Positions 1-8,890 are shown, counted from the first letter of the stretch. The stretch: DNA of 53,979 nucleotides from Vulcanimicrobiota bacterium (GCA_027306785.1 DAHUZB010000029.1:1-53979), one strand, 5' to 3'. The notes: generated by a model not told the origin, from the letters alone. Translations and numbers: made by a program.

Positions 1-26
1 GAGGCGACCGCACGTGCGGTCGCCTC
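1..26. terminator. perfect 13-bp inverted repeat, terminator-like
   Basis: Arms gaggcgaccgcac and gtgcggtcgcctc are perfectly complementary with no loop bases to spare. A pyrimidine/T-rich stretch follows on the plus strand. It could end a gene that lies outside the window to the left, or stop minus-strand transcripts leaving the small gene at 82-291. The T-tract is interrupted, so efficiency is uncertain. Confidence 0.45.
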
Positions 27-63
27 TCTTCTATTTCACATCGTGCTCCGGGTTTCGCAGCAC

Positions 64-86
64 GCTAGCCGCGCGCCGCGGCTAGC
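64..86. terminator. hairpin overlapping the stop of the small CxxC gene
   Basis: A 10-bp perfect stem (gctagccgcg / cgcggctagc) with a 3-nt loop spans the stop codon of the minus-strand gene that ends at 82. No clear T-run follows on the minus strand, so it may be an mRNA 3' stabiliser rather than an intrinsic terminator. Confidence 0.35.
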
Positions 87-291
87 GGCGCACGACGACG
101 ACGATGGAATGGCCTTGGTGATCGTTTAGGAATTCGAGGCCGTCCATCATCCACGTGTCGAGGCCGCCGCTCGAGTGCTTTGCCACCTCGCGGGCCACGT
201 GGGCACGATCGCGCAGCCACGAGAGCTCGGTGCGCGTCGTTGCGAGGAAGATCGCCGTTTCGCAATCCTCGCATTTATATCCATGCTGCAT
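82..291 (-). CDS. small hypothetical protein with a CxxC pair
   Basis: A 69-residue protein that I do not assign to a family. It begins MQHGYKCEDC, with Cys7 and Cys10 forming a single CxxC knuckle, and has no other cysteine, so any metal site would need a second copy or partner. The middle is helical and charged, and the C-terminus ends in a Val run followed by two Arg. It lies in the same direction as the TonB receptor gene upstream but beyond that gene's terminator hairpin, so it is probably transcribed separately. The frame is supported by the hairpin at its stop codon and by ordinary amino-acid composition, which the overlapping frames lack (they are Arg-rich). It could still be a chance ORF. 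Confidence 0.5.
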   Translation of the reverse strand: MQHGYKCEDCETAIFLATTRTELSWLRDRAHVAREVAKHSSGGLDTWMMDGLEFLNDHQGHSIVVVVRR

Positions 292-320
292 CGCGCGTGA
301 GCTTCGCGCTCGAGATGCAA

Positions 321-348
321 GAAGGCCTCCGCTTTCGCGGAGGCCTTC
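321..348 (-). terminator. intrinsic-type terminator after the TonB receptor gene
   Basis: A 12-bp perfect stem (gaaggcctccgc / gcggaggccttc) with a TTTC loop lies 33 nt past the stop codon of the receptor gene. The following minus-strand bases (TTGCATC) are only weakly T-rich. Confidence 0.6.
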
Positions 349-381
349 TCGTTCGCACGATGCGAGGTAGGCGTTATCGAC

Positions 382-3300
382 TTAGATCTTGATCTTGAAG
401 TCGAGGTACGCGTTGAACGGCAGCGCCGAGATGCTCGGAACGTACGACTGCTGCTGGAACGGTTGCACGTTGCTCAGCGGCGGGTTGTAGCCGTTGGCGA
501 CGGGCGGAACCGCGAACGAGTAGCCGCCGCCGTAGCCGCAGACCTTGCTCGAGGCAACGCCCTGCGGATTCGTCCACGAACCCTTCGTACCGCCGAAGCA
601 GGTGTCGAAGATGTTCGCGAGGGTCAGCACGGCGCTGACGCGCGGGCTGACATCATACGAGAGCTGCATCGACATCGTCAGACGGTTCGGCTGCTTGAAG
701 CCGCCGACCGCGTCGAACGCACCCGTCCCCGGGTTCGGGATCGCGACCGCCTGCTGGGCGCAGTCCGCCGCGTTGTACGAGCTGCCGTAGCCGCCGTACG
801 GATAGCGCGGATCGCCCGAGACCGCTCCGAGCGTCGCCGTACAGGACGACGGATCGATGCCCATTTGAGCGATCGGGTAGCCGTACTTGTTTCCGCTCGA
901 GAACTGGAGCGCCGGGGTCACCGCGAACTTGTCGTGCTTGTAGTTCAGCACGAGCGTCGCGACGTTCGGCGCCACGAACGAGCCGTAGCCGCCGGCACCC
1001 GGAGCCGGACCCGCGAACAGGTCGTACGGAGCGTACTTACCGTGTTCGTCGAAGTGCGCCTGTTCCGGAGCGTTGTAGTACGGGTTCGCCACGTCGGCAG
1101 CCGTACAGTTCGCAGAATTGGTCTGCGCGACACCGGCCGTCGTGTAGCAGGGAGCACCGCCGCCGGCCTTCGTGAAGGCGTTGTACTTGTCGATCGCCTG
1201 ATTGATGGTGGTGATCGGCGTGGCACCGTTCGGCGCCGGCGAGTAGGTGACGTACGCGTTGGTGTACGCGTAGCTGAAGAGCGCCGCGAAGCCGTTCTTC
1301 GAGAAGTCGCCCTTCTGGAACTGGAACTCGAGGCCTTCCGAGGTCTGCGAACCGACGTTCAGACCCGACACGAAGTTCGTGCGGATATCCAGATAGAACT
1401 GCTGGATCTGATCCTTCGTCTTACGATAGAAGGGGGTCAGCTTGAACGACATGTCCGTGCCCTTGATCTGATGCTCCCACGAGAAGTCGGTGTTATACGA
1501 CGTCTCGGGACGAATCGGATGCGTCGGGGCGGTGAAGCCGAGCGAGTAGAAGTTCTTGGTCGCGAGCGGCAGATTCTGCTGCAGGTAGTTGTACTGCTGG
1601 AACGCCGTGTTCGGCGCCTGGTCGTACTTACCGTAGCTGAAACGCAGCACGTTGAGCGGGTTGAGCGTGTACGTCGCGGAGATACGCGGCTGGAAGACCG
1701 TGTACGTCTGCGTCGAGCTCACGTCGGTCACGGTCGCCGGCACGTATCCCGCACCGAAGGCCGCCGAACACGACTGCGTCGGGTCCGTTTTTTCGACCGC
1801 GTTCGCGCCGACCTGCGTCGAGTTCACGCAGTACGACTGGTTCCACACGTTGGTCCAGAAGGGACGCGCACCGGTGTCGCTCGCCTGCGGGATGTACTGG
1901 AACGAGTCGAAGCGCACACCGAGGTTCAAGTGGAGGCGATCCGTGGGATCCCACTCGTCGGTGAGCGAGCCGGAGTAGAAGCGCGGCGTTACGCGGTTGG
2001 CCGGGCCGTTGAAGCCGTTGTCGGCCACGTACCAGGCGCAGGGGCCGCCGCCGCAGGTGGTTCCGGGGGCGAAGGTATCGGTCGGACCGCCGAAGGCGCC
2101 GGTACCGGTTCCCTGGAGGCCGCCGACCGTGATGTAGCCGGGCCACGGGCTGCTGGGCTGCTTGATCGCATTACCCTGAGCATCCGTGTACGGATTGCCC
2201 GTAACCGGATTGATCTGCGTCGACGTCGAGTACTTGCCGTCGCACGGGATCGGCGTTCCGGCCGGCGTGATCCCCGTGACATTGTTGTGGCCGTCGTACA
2301 ACGTCTCCGCCGCGGGCGTATAGCAGATGCCGCTCATCGGGTTAGCCCCGTTGACGAGCACCGCCATATGCGTACCGCCGCCGGCGAACATCGTGTTGTT
2401 GTTGATGCGGTTCGAGTTCGCATCGGTGTACGAACCCTGCACCTGCAGAAGGTTCTTCGAGTTGAGCTGATCCGCGAACGTGGCGCTCAGACCGCGCGAG
2501 TGCGTGTAGACTTCATAGTCCACCGGCACGCCGGCGCAGCAGAGGTTCGCCGAGTTCGGGCCCCAGTTGAACCAGTTCGAGTACACGGTGTAGCCGTACA
2601 CACGGAGGTATGCGCTCGAACCGAAGTTCTTCTGGTACTGGAGCTTCACGATGCCGACCGCGTTGTCGACCGAGTCGTTCAGCGTGTAGGGGATCGGGCC
2701 GCCGCTACACGCGGCAGCGCTGTTAACCGACGGGAAGCAGTACGTCTGCGGAGTCGCAAACGACGCACCGGTCGCGCCCGCCGCCGGGATCACCTGATTG
2801 AGCGGACCCGGATAGGTGACCGACGTGGGGAAGGAATAGCCGCCGAGCTGGTTCACGAAAGCTTGGCTTCCGAGACCCGACTGCGAGCCGTCGTAGAAGG
2901 TCTTGAGATCCGACCCCTGCCACAGCAGCTGGAGGTCGTCGCGTCCGCCGTCCTTCTTGTGCGGAATCGCGAAGTGGAAGTTCACCACGTTCTCGCGGTC
3001 GGTGATCAGCTGCGTGCTGTAGTAGCTGAACGGTCCGAGGATGTACCACGGGTTGACCGCGTTGCTCGGCGCATACGTGCCGTCAGCCGCGTAGCAACCC
3101 GGATAGAGACCGCCGGCGGCCGGAGCCGCGGGGCAGGTCGCGCCGGTCACGTAGCCCCAGTTGTTCTGGTACGACGCGCCGTTCTGCTGATCGACCGAAC
3201 GGAAGGCCTGGTTGTAGCCGCCGAAGCCCGCATAGTACGAGAAACGACGGTCCGGCGTTGCGCCGCCGACTTCGATGTTGGCCTTGTGGTAGAAGATCGG

Positions 3301-4095
3301 TCCGCCGATGCCGAGATCGCTATCCGCGAAGCCCGGGTACGTGCCGGTCTTGATGACCTGGTTGATGAAGCCCGAGAGGCCCTGGCCTTCGGCGTTGGAC
3401 GGAGCCGCGCCGGTGTAGACCTGGACTTCCTGCTGACCGAGCGCCGAAGCCGTGTTCGTCGGATAATTATCGAACGCACGGTTGACCGGCACGCCGTCGA
3501 CTTCATAGCCGACCTGGTCGTAGTCGCCGCCGCGGATGTAGACCGACTGATACCAGCCGGCCTGACCGACCGGGACGTAGGCGCCCGGCATGGTCGCGAT
3601 CGCCGAATAGGCGCTATCGAGACCGCCGCCGCCGCCGAGACCGGTGACCTTCGCGGCGGTCGCCGCGTTCACCGAGTACACGTCCGAGGTGGTACCCGCT
3701 TTCACCAGAGCGCCCGGAGCGGTCGCCGTGGTACGGGCGATCGTGCTGAGCTCCTTCTGGAGGCGGAACGAGAGCGTCTGATTTTGGTCTGCGAAGACCG
3801 TGACGCCCGCGAACGAGATCGGGTTAAATCCGCTCTTCTCGATCGACACCGTATACGTATCCGGCGTCAGGGAGAGGAACGTAAAGTGACCCGTTGCGTC
3901 CGTCGTGGTGGAACCGGACTGCGAGGCGGCGACGACCTTGACGGACGCGCCGGCCACGGGGGCCCCGTTCGGATCCGTGACAACACCGCTCAGTGATCCC
4001 GTCGTACCTGCCAGTGCCCATGTTCCCTGGAACAGGAAGGCGACGAGGAGGAGCAGCGCCACGGCCACCTGACGGAGGGTTCGTTTACTATTCAA
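382..4095 (-). CDS. TonB-dependent receptor with carboxypeptidase-regulatory-like N-terminal domain
   Basis: A large outer-membrane beta-barrel receptor, about 1237 residues from the start chosen here. In order it shows a signal peptide (positive SKR, then a Leu/Val/Ala core ending near AWALAG), a carboxypeptidase-regulatory-like beta-sandwich at about residues 32-110 (GSLSGVVTDPNGAPVAGASV, then DATGHFTFLSLTPDTYTV), a plug at about 160-280 (YIRGGDYDQVGYEVDGVPV), and a long barrel ending in alternating aromatic/hydrophobic residues (FNAYLDFKIKI). Many cysteines lie in predicted extracellular loops, which suggests disulfides. An ATG lies in frame at 4152, but a TTG at 4093-4095 is preceded by GAGGG at about 6-nt spacing and sits directly before the signal peptide, so I prefer it. 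Receptors of this design import oligosaccharides, peptides or chelates through ExbBD-TonB; the ligand is not evident. The gene stands alone between two terminators. Confidence 0.9.
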   Translation of the reverse strand: MNSKRTLRQVAVALLLLVAFLFQGTWALAGTTGSLSGVVTDPNGAPVAGASVKVVAASQSGSTTTDATGHFTFLSLTPDTYTVSIEKSGFNPISFAGVTVFADQNQTLSFRLQKELSTIARTTATAPGALVKAGTTSDVYSVNAATAAKVTGLGGGGGLDSAYSAIATMPGAYVPVGQAGWYQSVYIRGGDYDQVGYEVDGVPVNRAFDNYPTNTASALGQQEVQVYTGAAPSNAEGQGLSGFINQVIKTGTYPGFADSDLGIGGPIFYHKANIEVGGATPDRRFSYYAGFGGYNQAFRSVDQQNGASYQNNWGYVTGATCPAAPAAGGLYPGCYAADGTYAPSNAVNPWYILGPFSYYSTQLITDRENVVNFHFAIPHKKDGGRDDLQLLWQGSDLKTFYDGSQSGLGSQAFVNQLGGYSFPTSVTYPGPLNQVIPAAGATGASFATPQTYCFPSVNSAAACSGGPIPYTLNDSVDNAVGIVKLQYQKNFGSSAYLRVYGYTVYSNWFNWGPNSANLCCAGVPVDYEVYTHSRGLSATFADQLNSKNLLQVQGSYTDANSNRINNNTMFAGGGTHMAVLVNGANPMSGICYTPAAETLYDGHNNVTGITPAGTPIPCDGKYSTSTQINPVTGNPYTDAQGNAIKQPSSPWPGYITVGGLQGTGTGAFGGPTDTFAPGTTCGGGPCAWYVADNGFNGPANRVTPRFYSGSLTDEWDPTDRLHLNLGVRFDSFQYIPQASDTGARPFWTNVWNQSYCVNSTQVGANAVEKTDPTQSCSAAFGAGYVPATVTDVSSTQTYTVFQPRISATYTLNPLNVLRFSYGKYDQAPNTAFQQYNYLQQNLPLATKNFYSLGFTAPTHPIRPETSYNTDFSWEHQIKGTDMSFKLTPFYRKTKDQIQQFYLDIRTNFVSGLNVGSQTSEGLEFQFQKGDFSKNGFAALFSYAYTNAYVTYSPAPNGATPITTINQAIDKYNAFTKAGGGAPCYTTAGVAQTNSANCTAADVANPYYNAPEQAHFDEHGKYAPYDLFAGPAPGAGGYGSFVAPNVATLVLNYKHDKFAVTPALQFSSGNKYGYPIAQMGIDPSSCTATLGAVSGDPRYPYGGYGSSYNAADCAQQAVAIPNPGTGAFDAVGGFKQPNRLTMSMQLSYDVSPRVSAVLTLANIFDTCFGGTKGSWTNPQGVASSKVCGYGGGYSFAVPPVANGYNPPLSNVQPFQQQSYVPSISALPFNAYLDFKIKI

Positions 4096-4267
4096 TTGAT
4101 AGCCCTCAGTAGATGTGAGTGACAGTCGTATCGACACCTTGTCGACACGCACGCCAACATGCGAAATGCCGAGCGCCGCCGTGCGGCTCTCAGCAATTTC
4201 CCATGTGACGTTGATGTGCGAATTCTCTCGACAAAGGTCTGCTCCTTTATCGTTACTTAAAAAATGA

Positions 4268-4293
4268 TAGGCCGCTGAATCGTCAGCGGCCTA
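4268..4293 (-). terminator. intrinsic terminator after sucD
   Basis: An 11-bp perfect stem (taggccgctga / tcagcggccta) with an ATCG loop. On the minus strand it is followed by TCATTTTTT, a good T-tract. It lies about 30 nt past the sucD stop and so ends the sucC-sucD transcript. Confidence 0.8.
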
Positions 4294-4324
4294 TTAGTTT
4301 TAGTAACGGTTACGAGTGAAAGTG

Positions 4325-5203
4325 TTATACGGTGGCAGCCATGCGTTCGGCAAGCATTTTCGGAATCTCCGACGGCCGATCCGCGACGGGTACTCCCGCT
4401 GCCCGGAATGCATTGATCTTGCTCTCCGGCGTGCCGAAGCCGCCCGAGATGATCGCGCCCGCATGACCGAGCGACTTGCCCGGCGGTGCGTTGCGGCCGC
4501 CGATGAACGCGACGATCGGCGTGCCGGCGAGATGCTCTTTGATGAACGCCGCGGCGTCTTCTTCATCGGAGCCGCCGATCTCGCCGCACACCACGATCGC
4601 CTTTGTCTGCGGATCGTTCTTGAACTCGCGCAGGCAATCGACGAACGTGGTTCCGATGATCGGGTCGCCGCCGATGCCGACGCACGTCGACTGACCGAGG
4701 CCCGCGCGCGTGAGTCCGTCGACGACTTCGTACGTCAACGTTCCGGAGCGCGAGATCAGGCCGACGTTGCCCTCTTTGAAAATGTGTCCCGGCATGATGC
4801 CGATCGACGATTTGCCCGGCGAGATAAGGCCGGGGCAGTTGGGGCCGATGATGCGCATACCGGGCGTCGCACCCACGACGCGCAGCATATCGTGCACCGG
4901 CACGCCTTCGGTGATGCAGACCGAGAAACGCACGCCCGCTTCATACGCCTCGAAGAGCGCGTCGGCGGCGCCGGCGGGCGGAACGAAGATGCACTGGTGC
5001 GTCGCGCCGGTCGCGGCGACGCACTCTTCGACGGTGTTGAACACGGGCAATCCGTGTTCGGTCTTCTGGCCGCCCTTGCCGGGGGTCACGCCGCCGACGA
5101 TGTTGGTACCGTACGCGAGCATGCGTCCGGTGTGGTACGAGCCTTCCGCGCCGGTAATGCCCTGCACGAAGACCTTGCTGTTCTTATCCAAGAAAATCGA
5201 CAT
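4325..5203 (-). CDS. sucD: succinyl-CoA synthetase (ADP/GDP-forming) alpha subunit
   Basis: The 292 residues match the family's usual length. The protein binds CoA and carries the phosphohistidine that relays phosphate between succinyl phosphate and the nucleotide in the TCA cycle. Visible features are the N-terminal CoA-binding Rossmann fold ([15 protein letters not shown], then GGVTPGKGG), the [11 protein letters not shown] segment, and the C-terminal GHAGAI motif whose His247 is the expected phosphorylated residue. It follows sucC in the same direction, separated by about 95 nt of repeat-derived DNA (5213-5298), and is followed by an intrinsic terminator. Confidence 0.97.
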   Translation of the reverse strand: MSIFLDKNSKVFVQGITGAEGSYHTGRMLAYGTNIVGGVTPGKGGQKTEHGLPVFNTVEECVAATGATHQCIFVPPAGAADALFEAYEAGVRFSVCITEGVPVHDMLRVVGATPGMRIIGPNCPGLISPGKSSIGIMPGHIFKEGNVGLISRSGTLTYEVVDGLTRAGLGQSTCVGIGGDPIIGTTFVDCLREFKNDPQTKAIVVCGEIGGSDEEDAAAFIKEHLAGTPIVAFIGGRNAPPGKSLGHAGAIISGGFGTPESKINAFRAAGVPVADRPSEIPKMLAERMAATV

Positions 5204-5212
5204 TGATGTAGT

Positions 5213-5298
5213 CCTTCGACGAGCTCAGGATGACACGGTTGTTGTCAGGATGACACGGTTGTTGTCAGGATGACACGGTTGTTGTCAGGATGACACGG
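5213..5298. repeat. dispersed element plus 20-bp tandem repeats between sucC and sucD
   Basis: A copy of the dispersed element (variant CTTCGACGAGCTCAGGATG) is followed by a 20-bp tandem unit whose core CAGGATGACACGG begins at 5226, 5246, 5266 and 5286. Each copy is joined to the next by TTGTTGT. The last copy abuts the sucC stop codon (TAA, complement at 5300-5302). The array therefore makes up nearly the whole sucC-sucD intercistronic region. Confidence 0.9.
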
Positions 5299-5299
5299 A

Positions 5300-6472
5300 T
5301 TAGGCGGAGGCCGCGGCGAGTTCGACGGCGCGTTTGGCGCCTTCGTCCATCGTTTCGACCGGCGTCATGCCCGCATCGGCGAGAATGCGACGGCCTTCTT
5401 CTTCGTTCGTTCCGGTGAGACGGATCACGAGCGGAATCTTGCGCGACTTCGTCGTGTTGAGCGCTTCGACGATGCCCTTCGCGACTTCGTCGCCGCGCGT
5501 GATACCGCCGAAGATGTTGATGAAGAACACCTTGGCATTGGTGTGATTCACCACGAGCTCGTAGCATTTACGCACGCGCTCGGCGTTGGCGCCGCCGCCC
5601 ACATCGAGGAAGTTCGCGATCTCGCCGCCCGCGTTTTTCACCGCGTCCATCGTGCCCATCGCCAGGCCCGCGCCGTTTGCCATCGTGCCGACCGTGCCGC
5701 CGAAGCGGCGGAAATTGCGAATGCCGAGACCCGCATCGGTCGCAAGCGACTCGTCTTCGTCGAGCGGCAGCACCGTCTGCCATTCTTTGAATTCCGGATG
5801 ACGGAAGAGCGCGTCGTCGTCGAGTTCGACCTTCGCGTCGGCCGCGATCACGCGCCCGTCCTTGGTGAGGATCAGCGGATTGATCTCGACGAGCTTGGCG
5901 CCGTATTTGAAGAAGAGATCGTACATGCCCGCGACGATCGCCGGGAACTGCTTACGATAGCCGGCATCGAGATCGGTCGAGAAGGCGAGCTTACGCCCGA
6001 TGAAGGGTGAGTAGCCGATCGCGGTATCGACGAAGAACGTGCTGAACGATTCCGGATGCTTCTCGTGCACTTCTTCGACGTCCATGCCGCCGAATTTGGT
6101 GACGATGATCGCGGGCTTCTTCGTGGTGCGATCGACGCTGATCGCGCAGTAGGCTTCGAGCGCGACGTCGAGCGTCTCTTCGACGAGCAGCGACTTGATC
6201 GGCTCGCCGTTCGGATTCTGACGGTTCGGCGGCATCGGCGTCGCCATGATCTCCTGTGCGACCTTGCGGCCTTCGTCCGCGCTCGACGCGAACTTGATCT
6301 TCCCGGCCTTGCCGCGGCCGCCCATCAGCACTTGAGCCTTCACGACCCACTTGCCGGGATTCTTTTCGATGAACGCCGCGACATCGTCGGGCGTCGTGCA
6401 GTGCTGCGAGCGCGGAACCGGAATGCCGCTGCGGCGGAACAGTTCCTTACCCTGATACTCCATGAGATTCAT
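5300..6472 (-). CDS. sucC: succinyl-CoA synthetase beta subunit
   Basis: The 390 residues fit the family. It starts MNLMEYQGKELF, the usual SucC opening, which supports the chosen ATG over the next Met four residues on. The ATP-grasp region (KWVVKAQVLMGGRGKAGKIKF) binds nucleotide. The C-terminal CoA-ligase domain contains GGGANAERV and NIFGGITRGDEVAKGI, the nucleotide-specificity and active-site loops. It pairs with SucD in the TCA step succinyl-CoA to succinate with substrate-level phosphorylation, and could also take up succinyl-CoA from amino-acid or acyl-CoA breakdown. The 409-nt gap upstream is occupied by the palindrome array, so its promoter must lie in or next to that array. Confidence 0.97.
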   Translation of the reverse strand: MNLMEYQGKELFRRSGIPVPRSQHCTTPDDVAAFIEKNPGKWVVKAQVLMGGRGKAGKIKFASSADEGRKVAQEIMATPMPPNRQNPNGEPIKSLLVEETLDVALEAYCAISVDRTTKKPAIIVTKFGGMDVEEVHEKHPESFSTFFVDTAIGYSPFIGRKLAFSTDLDAGYRKQFPAIVAGMYDLFFKYGAKLVEINPLILTKDGRVIAADAKVELDDDALFRHPEFKEWQTVLPLDEDESLATDAGLGIRNFRRFGGTVGTMANGAGLAMGTMDAVKNAGGEIANFLDVGGGANAERVRKCYELVVNHTNAKVFFINIFGGITRGDEVAKGIVEALNTTKSRKIPLVIRLTGTNEEEGRRILADAGMTPVETMDEGAKRAVELAAASA

Positions 6473-6543
6473 GGCGTGCTCTTGTTACTCTCCTGTTCTC
6501 GAGTGTTGTGCCCTTCGATCGGGCGATTCGATGGTTCGACCGT

Positions 6544-6867
6544 CCTTCGACAAGCTCAGGATGACACGCGCCCGCGCCAACCCGACACATTTGCGCCACC
6601 GACACATTCGTGTCGAACTGACACACCTGTGTCCGAGCCGACACATCCGTGTCTGAGCCGACACATCCGTGTCTGAGCCGACACATCCGTGTCCGAGCCG
6701 ACACATCCGTGTCTGAGCCGACACATCCGTGTCGAGCTGACACATCCGTGTCGAGCTGACACATCCGTGTCGAGCCGACACATCCGCGTCGAGCCGACAC
6801 ATCCGTGTCTGAGCCGACACATCCGTGTCGAGCTGACATACATGTGTCACCCTGAGCTTGTCGAAGG
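6544..6867. repeat. array of 13 GACAC-N4-GTGTC palindromes framed by inverted dispersed elements
   Basis: The outer ends are inverted copies of the dispersed element at 6544-6567 and 6844-6867. Between them, from 6601 on, are 13 consecutive hairpin units of the form GACAC-N4-GTGTC, mostly GACACATCCGTGTC. They are separated by 5-nt GAGCC/GAGCT or 6-nt TGAGCC/CGAGCC linkers, giving a 19-20 bp period. Unit 10 has GCGTC, and the last unit (GACATACATGTGTC) merges into the right-hand element. A degenerate half unit lies at about 6584. Both strands are open over part of the array, but the translations are simple repeats with no protein character. This accounts for most of the 409-nt gap between the acyl-CoA dehydrogenase gene and sucC; the remaining 6473-6543 holds only unique, probably promoter, sequence. 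Confidence 0.95.
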
Positions 6868-6881
6868 GCGCTACCGCGTGT

Positions 6882-8045
6882 CTAGTCCAATTTTCCCAGC
6901 AGCGATCGTGCGATGATGATCTGCTGGATCTCCGAGGTTCCCTCGTAGATTTCCGTGATCTTCGCGTCGCGGTAGAAACGCTCGATCGCGAATTCCGTCG
7001 TGTAGCCGTAGCCGCCGTGGATCTGCAGCGCCTCCGCCGCGTGCTTGCGCGCCGCGGTCGAGGCGAAGAGCTTCGCCTTGCTCGCCTCGATCACGAACGG
7101 CTTTTCGGCATCGGCGAGTCCCGCGGCGCGATAGACGAGCAGCCGCGCGGCGTCGAGATCCATCGCCATCTGCGCGATCTTGAACGAGACGCCCTCGAAC
7201 GCGCCGATCGCGCGGCCGAACGCGACGCGATACTTGGCGAACGCCACCGACTGGTCGAGGCATCCGGCGAGGATGCCGGTCGCCTGCGCCGCGATACCGA
7301 TGCGTCCGCCCGCAAGCGCCGTCATCGCCGATCCGAATCCGTCGCCCTCGTTGCCGAGCAGCGCGCTTTCGGGAACGAACACGTCATCGAAGGCGAGATC
7401 GCAGGTGTTGCTCGTGTGGATGCCGAGTTTTTCGGTCACCTTTTCCACGGTGATTCCGGGCGACGCGTTGTCCACGAGAAACGCGCTCACGCCCTTCGCA
7501 CCCGCACCGCCCGTGCGGAACATCCCCATCGTTACGCCCGCGTAACTGCCGTTCGTGCACCACTGCTTGCGTCCGTTGAGCAAAAAGCCGCCGTCCACGC
7601 GCTTCGCGCTCGCGCGCAGCGCCGCCGCATCCGAACCGCAGTCGGGTTCGGTGAGCGCAAATCCGGCGATGGTATCGCCGCCGGCGAGTTCGGGGAGCCA
7701 CTGCCGCTTCTGCGCCTCGTTGCCCAGGCGCAGGATCGCGGAGCAGATCATCGAGTGCACCGAAACGGTCACGGCCGTACCCGCGTCGATGCGCGCGAGC
7801 TCTTCGATCGCGAGCGAGTACGACACGTAGTCCGCGCCGACGCCGCCGTAGGCTTCGGGCACGAGGATGCCCATGATGCCCGCACCGTCGAGTTTGGTAT
7901 AGAGCGCGCGGGGAAACGTATGCTCGCGATCCCACTGCGCGATGTGCGGAGCGATCTCGCGCTGTGCGATCTCCGCCGCGAGCCCGGCGATCTGCCGCTG
8001 CTCTTCGGTGAGATCGAATTGCGCGCGCACGCCGGAATCGAGCAT
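6882..8045 (-). CDS. acyl-CoA dehydrogenase (short-chain/butyryl-CoA type)
   Basis: A flavoenzyme of 387 residues that oxidises a short acyl-CoA to its trans-2-enoyl form and passes electrons to ETF. The all-alpha N-terminal domain is followed by the FAD/substrate segment FALTEPDCGSDAAAL. Next come WCTNGSYAG, the GGRIGIAAQATGI helix, and the C-terminal HGGYGYTTEFAIERFYRDAK. IYEGTSEIQ holds Glu368, the expected catalytic base of the short-chain family. The start codon overlaps the stop of the 3-hydroxyacyl-CoA dehydrogenase gene (TGATG), so the two are translationally coupled. It is the last gene of the minus-strand run. No enoyl-CoA hydratase is encoded in the window, so the spiral is incomplete here. 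Confidence 0.95.
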   Translation of the reverse strand: MLDSGVRAQFDLTEEQRQIAGLAAEIAQREIAPHIAQWDREHTFPRALYTKLDGAGIMGILVPEAYGGVGADYVSYSLAIEELARIDAGTAVTVSVHSMICSAILRLGNEAQKRQWLPELAGGDTIAGFALTEPDCGSDAAALRASAKRVDGGFLLNGRKQWCTNGSYAGVTMGMFRTGGAGAKGVSAFLVDNASPGITVEKVTEKLGIHTSNTCDLAFDDVFVPESALLGNEGDGFGSAMTALAGGRIGIAAQATGILAGCLDQSVAFAKYRVAFGRAIGAFEGVSFKIAQMAMDLDAARLLVYRAAGLADAEKPFVIEASKAKLFASTAARKHAAEALQIHGGYGYTTEFAIERFYRDAKITEIYEGTSEIQQIIIARSLLGKLD

Positions 8046-8887
8046 CAGTTGTACGTGTAGAAGCCGCGGCCGCTCTTACGGCCGAGCCACCCTGCGGCGA
8101 CATATTGTTTGAGCAGCGGACACGGACGGTACTTGGAATCCGCGAAGCCGTCGTAGAGCACGTTCATGATCGCAAGACACGTGTCGAGTCCGATGAAATC
8201 CGCAAGCGTGAGCGGTCCCATCGGATGGTTCATGCCGAGCTTCATCACGGTGTCGATCGCCTCGACCGAGCCGACGCCCTCGTACAGGGCATAGATCGCT
8301 TCGTTGATCATCGGCATCAGCACGCGATTCGAGACGAAGCCGGGAAAGTCGCGTACTTCGACCGGCGTCTTCCCCATCTGCGTCGCCAGCGCTTCGGTGA
8401 ATGCATAGGTTTCCTGCGAGGTCGCGATGCCGCGAATGATCTCGACGAGTTGCATCACCGGCACCGGATTCATGAAATGCATGCCGATCACGCGCTCCGC
8501 GCGCTTCGTCGCGCCGCCGAGCAGCGTGATCGAGATCGATGAGGTATTGCTCGCGAGGATCGCGTTCGGCGGAAGCTCCGCATCGAGTTTGCGGAAGAGC
8601 TCGAGCTTGGTTTCGAGGTGCTCGGTCGCCGCCTCGATCGCGATCTCCGTGCCGTCGAGGCGTTCGAGCGCCGGATGCGGCACGATGCGCGCGAGAATCG
8701 CATCGCGCGCCGCGGCATCGAGCTTTCCTTTCTCGACGCTGCGATTGAGATTCTTCGTAATGACGGCGAGACCGCGCTCGATAAACTCGGGAGCGCGGTC
8801 GTTGAGCAGAACGTCGTGGCCGCTTTGCGCGGCCACCTGCGCGATGCCGGAGCCCATCTGTCCGGCACCGATGACGAGTACCTTCAC
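8045..8887 (-). CDS. hbd: 3-hydroxybutyryl-CoA dehydrogenase
   Basis: The 280 residues match the single-function HBD/MmgB family. The NAD-binding fold opens with [11 protein letters not shown] (residues 7-17). SNTSSIS carries the catalytic Ser, [17 protein letters not shown] the catalytic His and Glu, and the C-terminal domain has [15 protein letters not shown] and [16 protein letters not shown]. It converts (S)-3-hydroxybutyryl-CoA to acetoacetyl-CoA with NAD+, or the reverse. It lies 3 nt after the thiolase gene and overlaps the acyl-CoA dehydrogenase gene by one base, forming a tight three-gene acyl-CoA unit. Confidence 0.95.
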   Translation of the reverse strand: MKVLVIGAGQMGSGIAQVAAQSGHDVLLNDRAPEFIERGLAVITKNLNRSVEKGKLDAAARDAILARIVPHPALERLDGTEIAIEAATEHLETKLELFRKLDAELPPNAILASNTSSISITLLGGATKRAERVIGMHFMNPVPVMQLVEIIRGIATSQETYAFTEALATQMGKTPVEVRDFPGFVSNRVLMPMINEAIYALYEGVGSVEAIDTVMKLGMNHPMGPLTLADFIGLDTCLAIMNVLYDGFADSKYRPCPLLKQYVAAGWLGRKSGRGFYTYN

Positions 8888-8890
8888 GCG

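Noticed and set aside
463-3996. Plus-strand open frame of 1177 codons opposite the TonB receptor gene
   Set aside because: Arg/Val/Asp-rich translation without domains. The minus strand encodes a clear signal peptide, plug and barrel. Long antisense frames are expected at this GC content.
5543-6010. Plus-strand frame of 155 codons opposite sucC
   Set aside because: His/Arg-rich shadow with no start signal. sucC is unambiguous on the other strand.
6601-6849. CRISPR array
   Set aside because: Units are 19-20 bp with no unique spacers, linkers are 5-6 nt and nearly identical, and no cas gene is near.
6447-6850. Open frames across the palindrome array (repeating CVGSDTDVSA-like or MCRLRHGC-like peptides)
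   Set aside because: All minus-strand and some plus-strand frames are open only because the repeat lacks stops. There is no ribosome-binding site, and the peptides are simple repeats.
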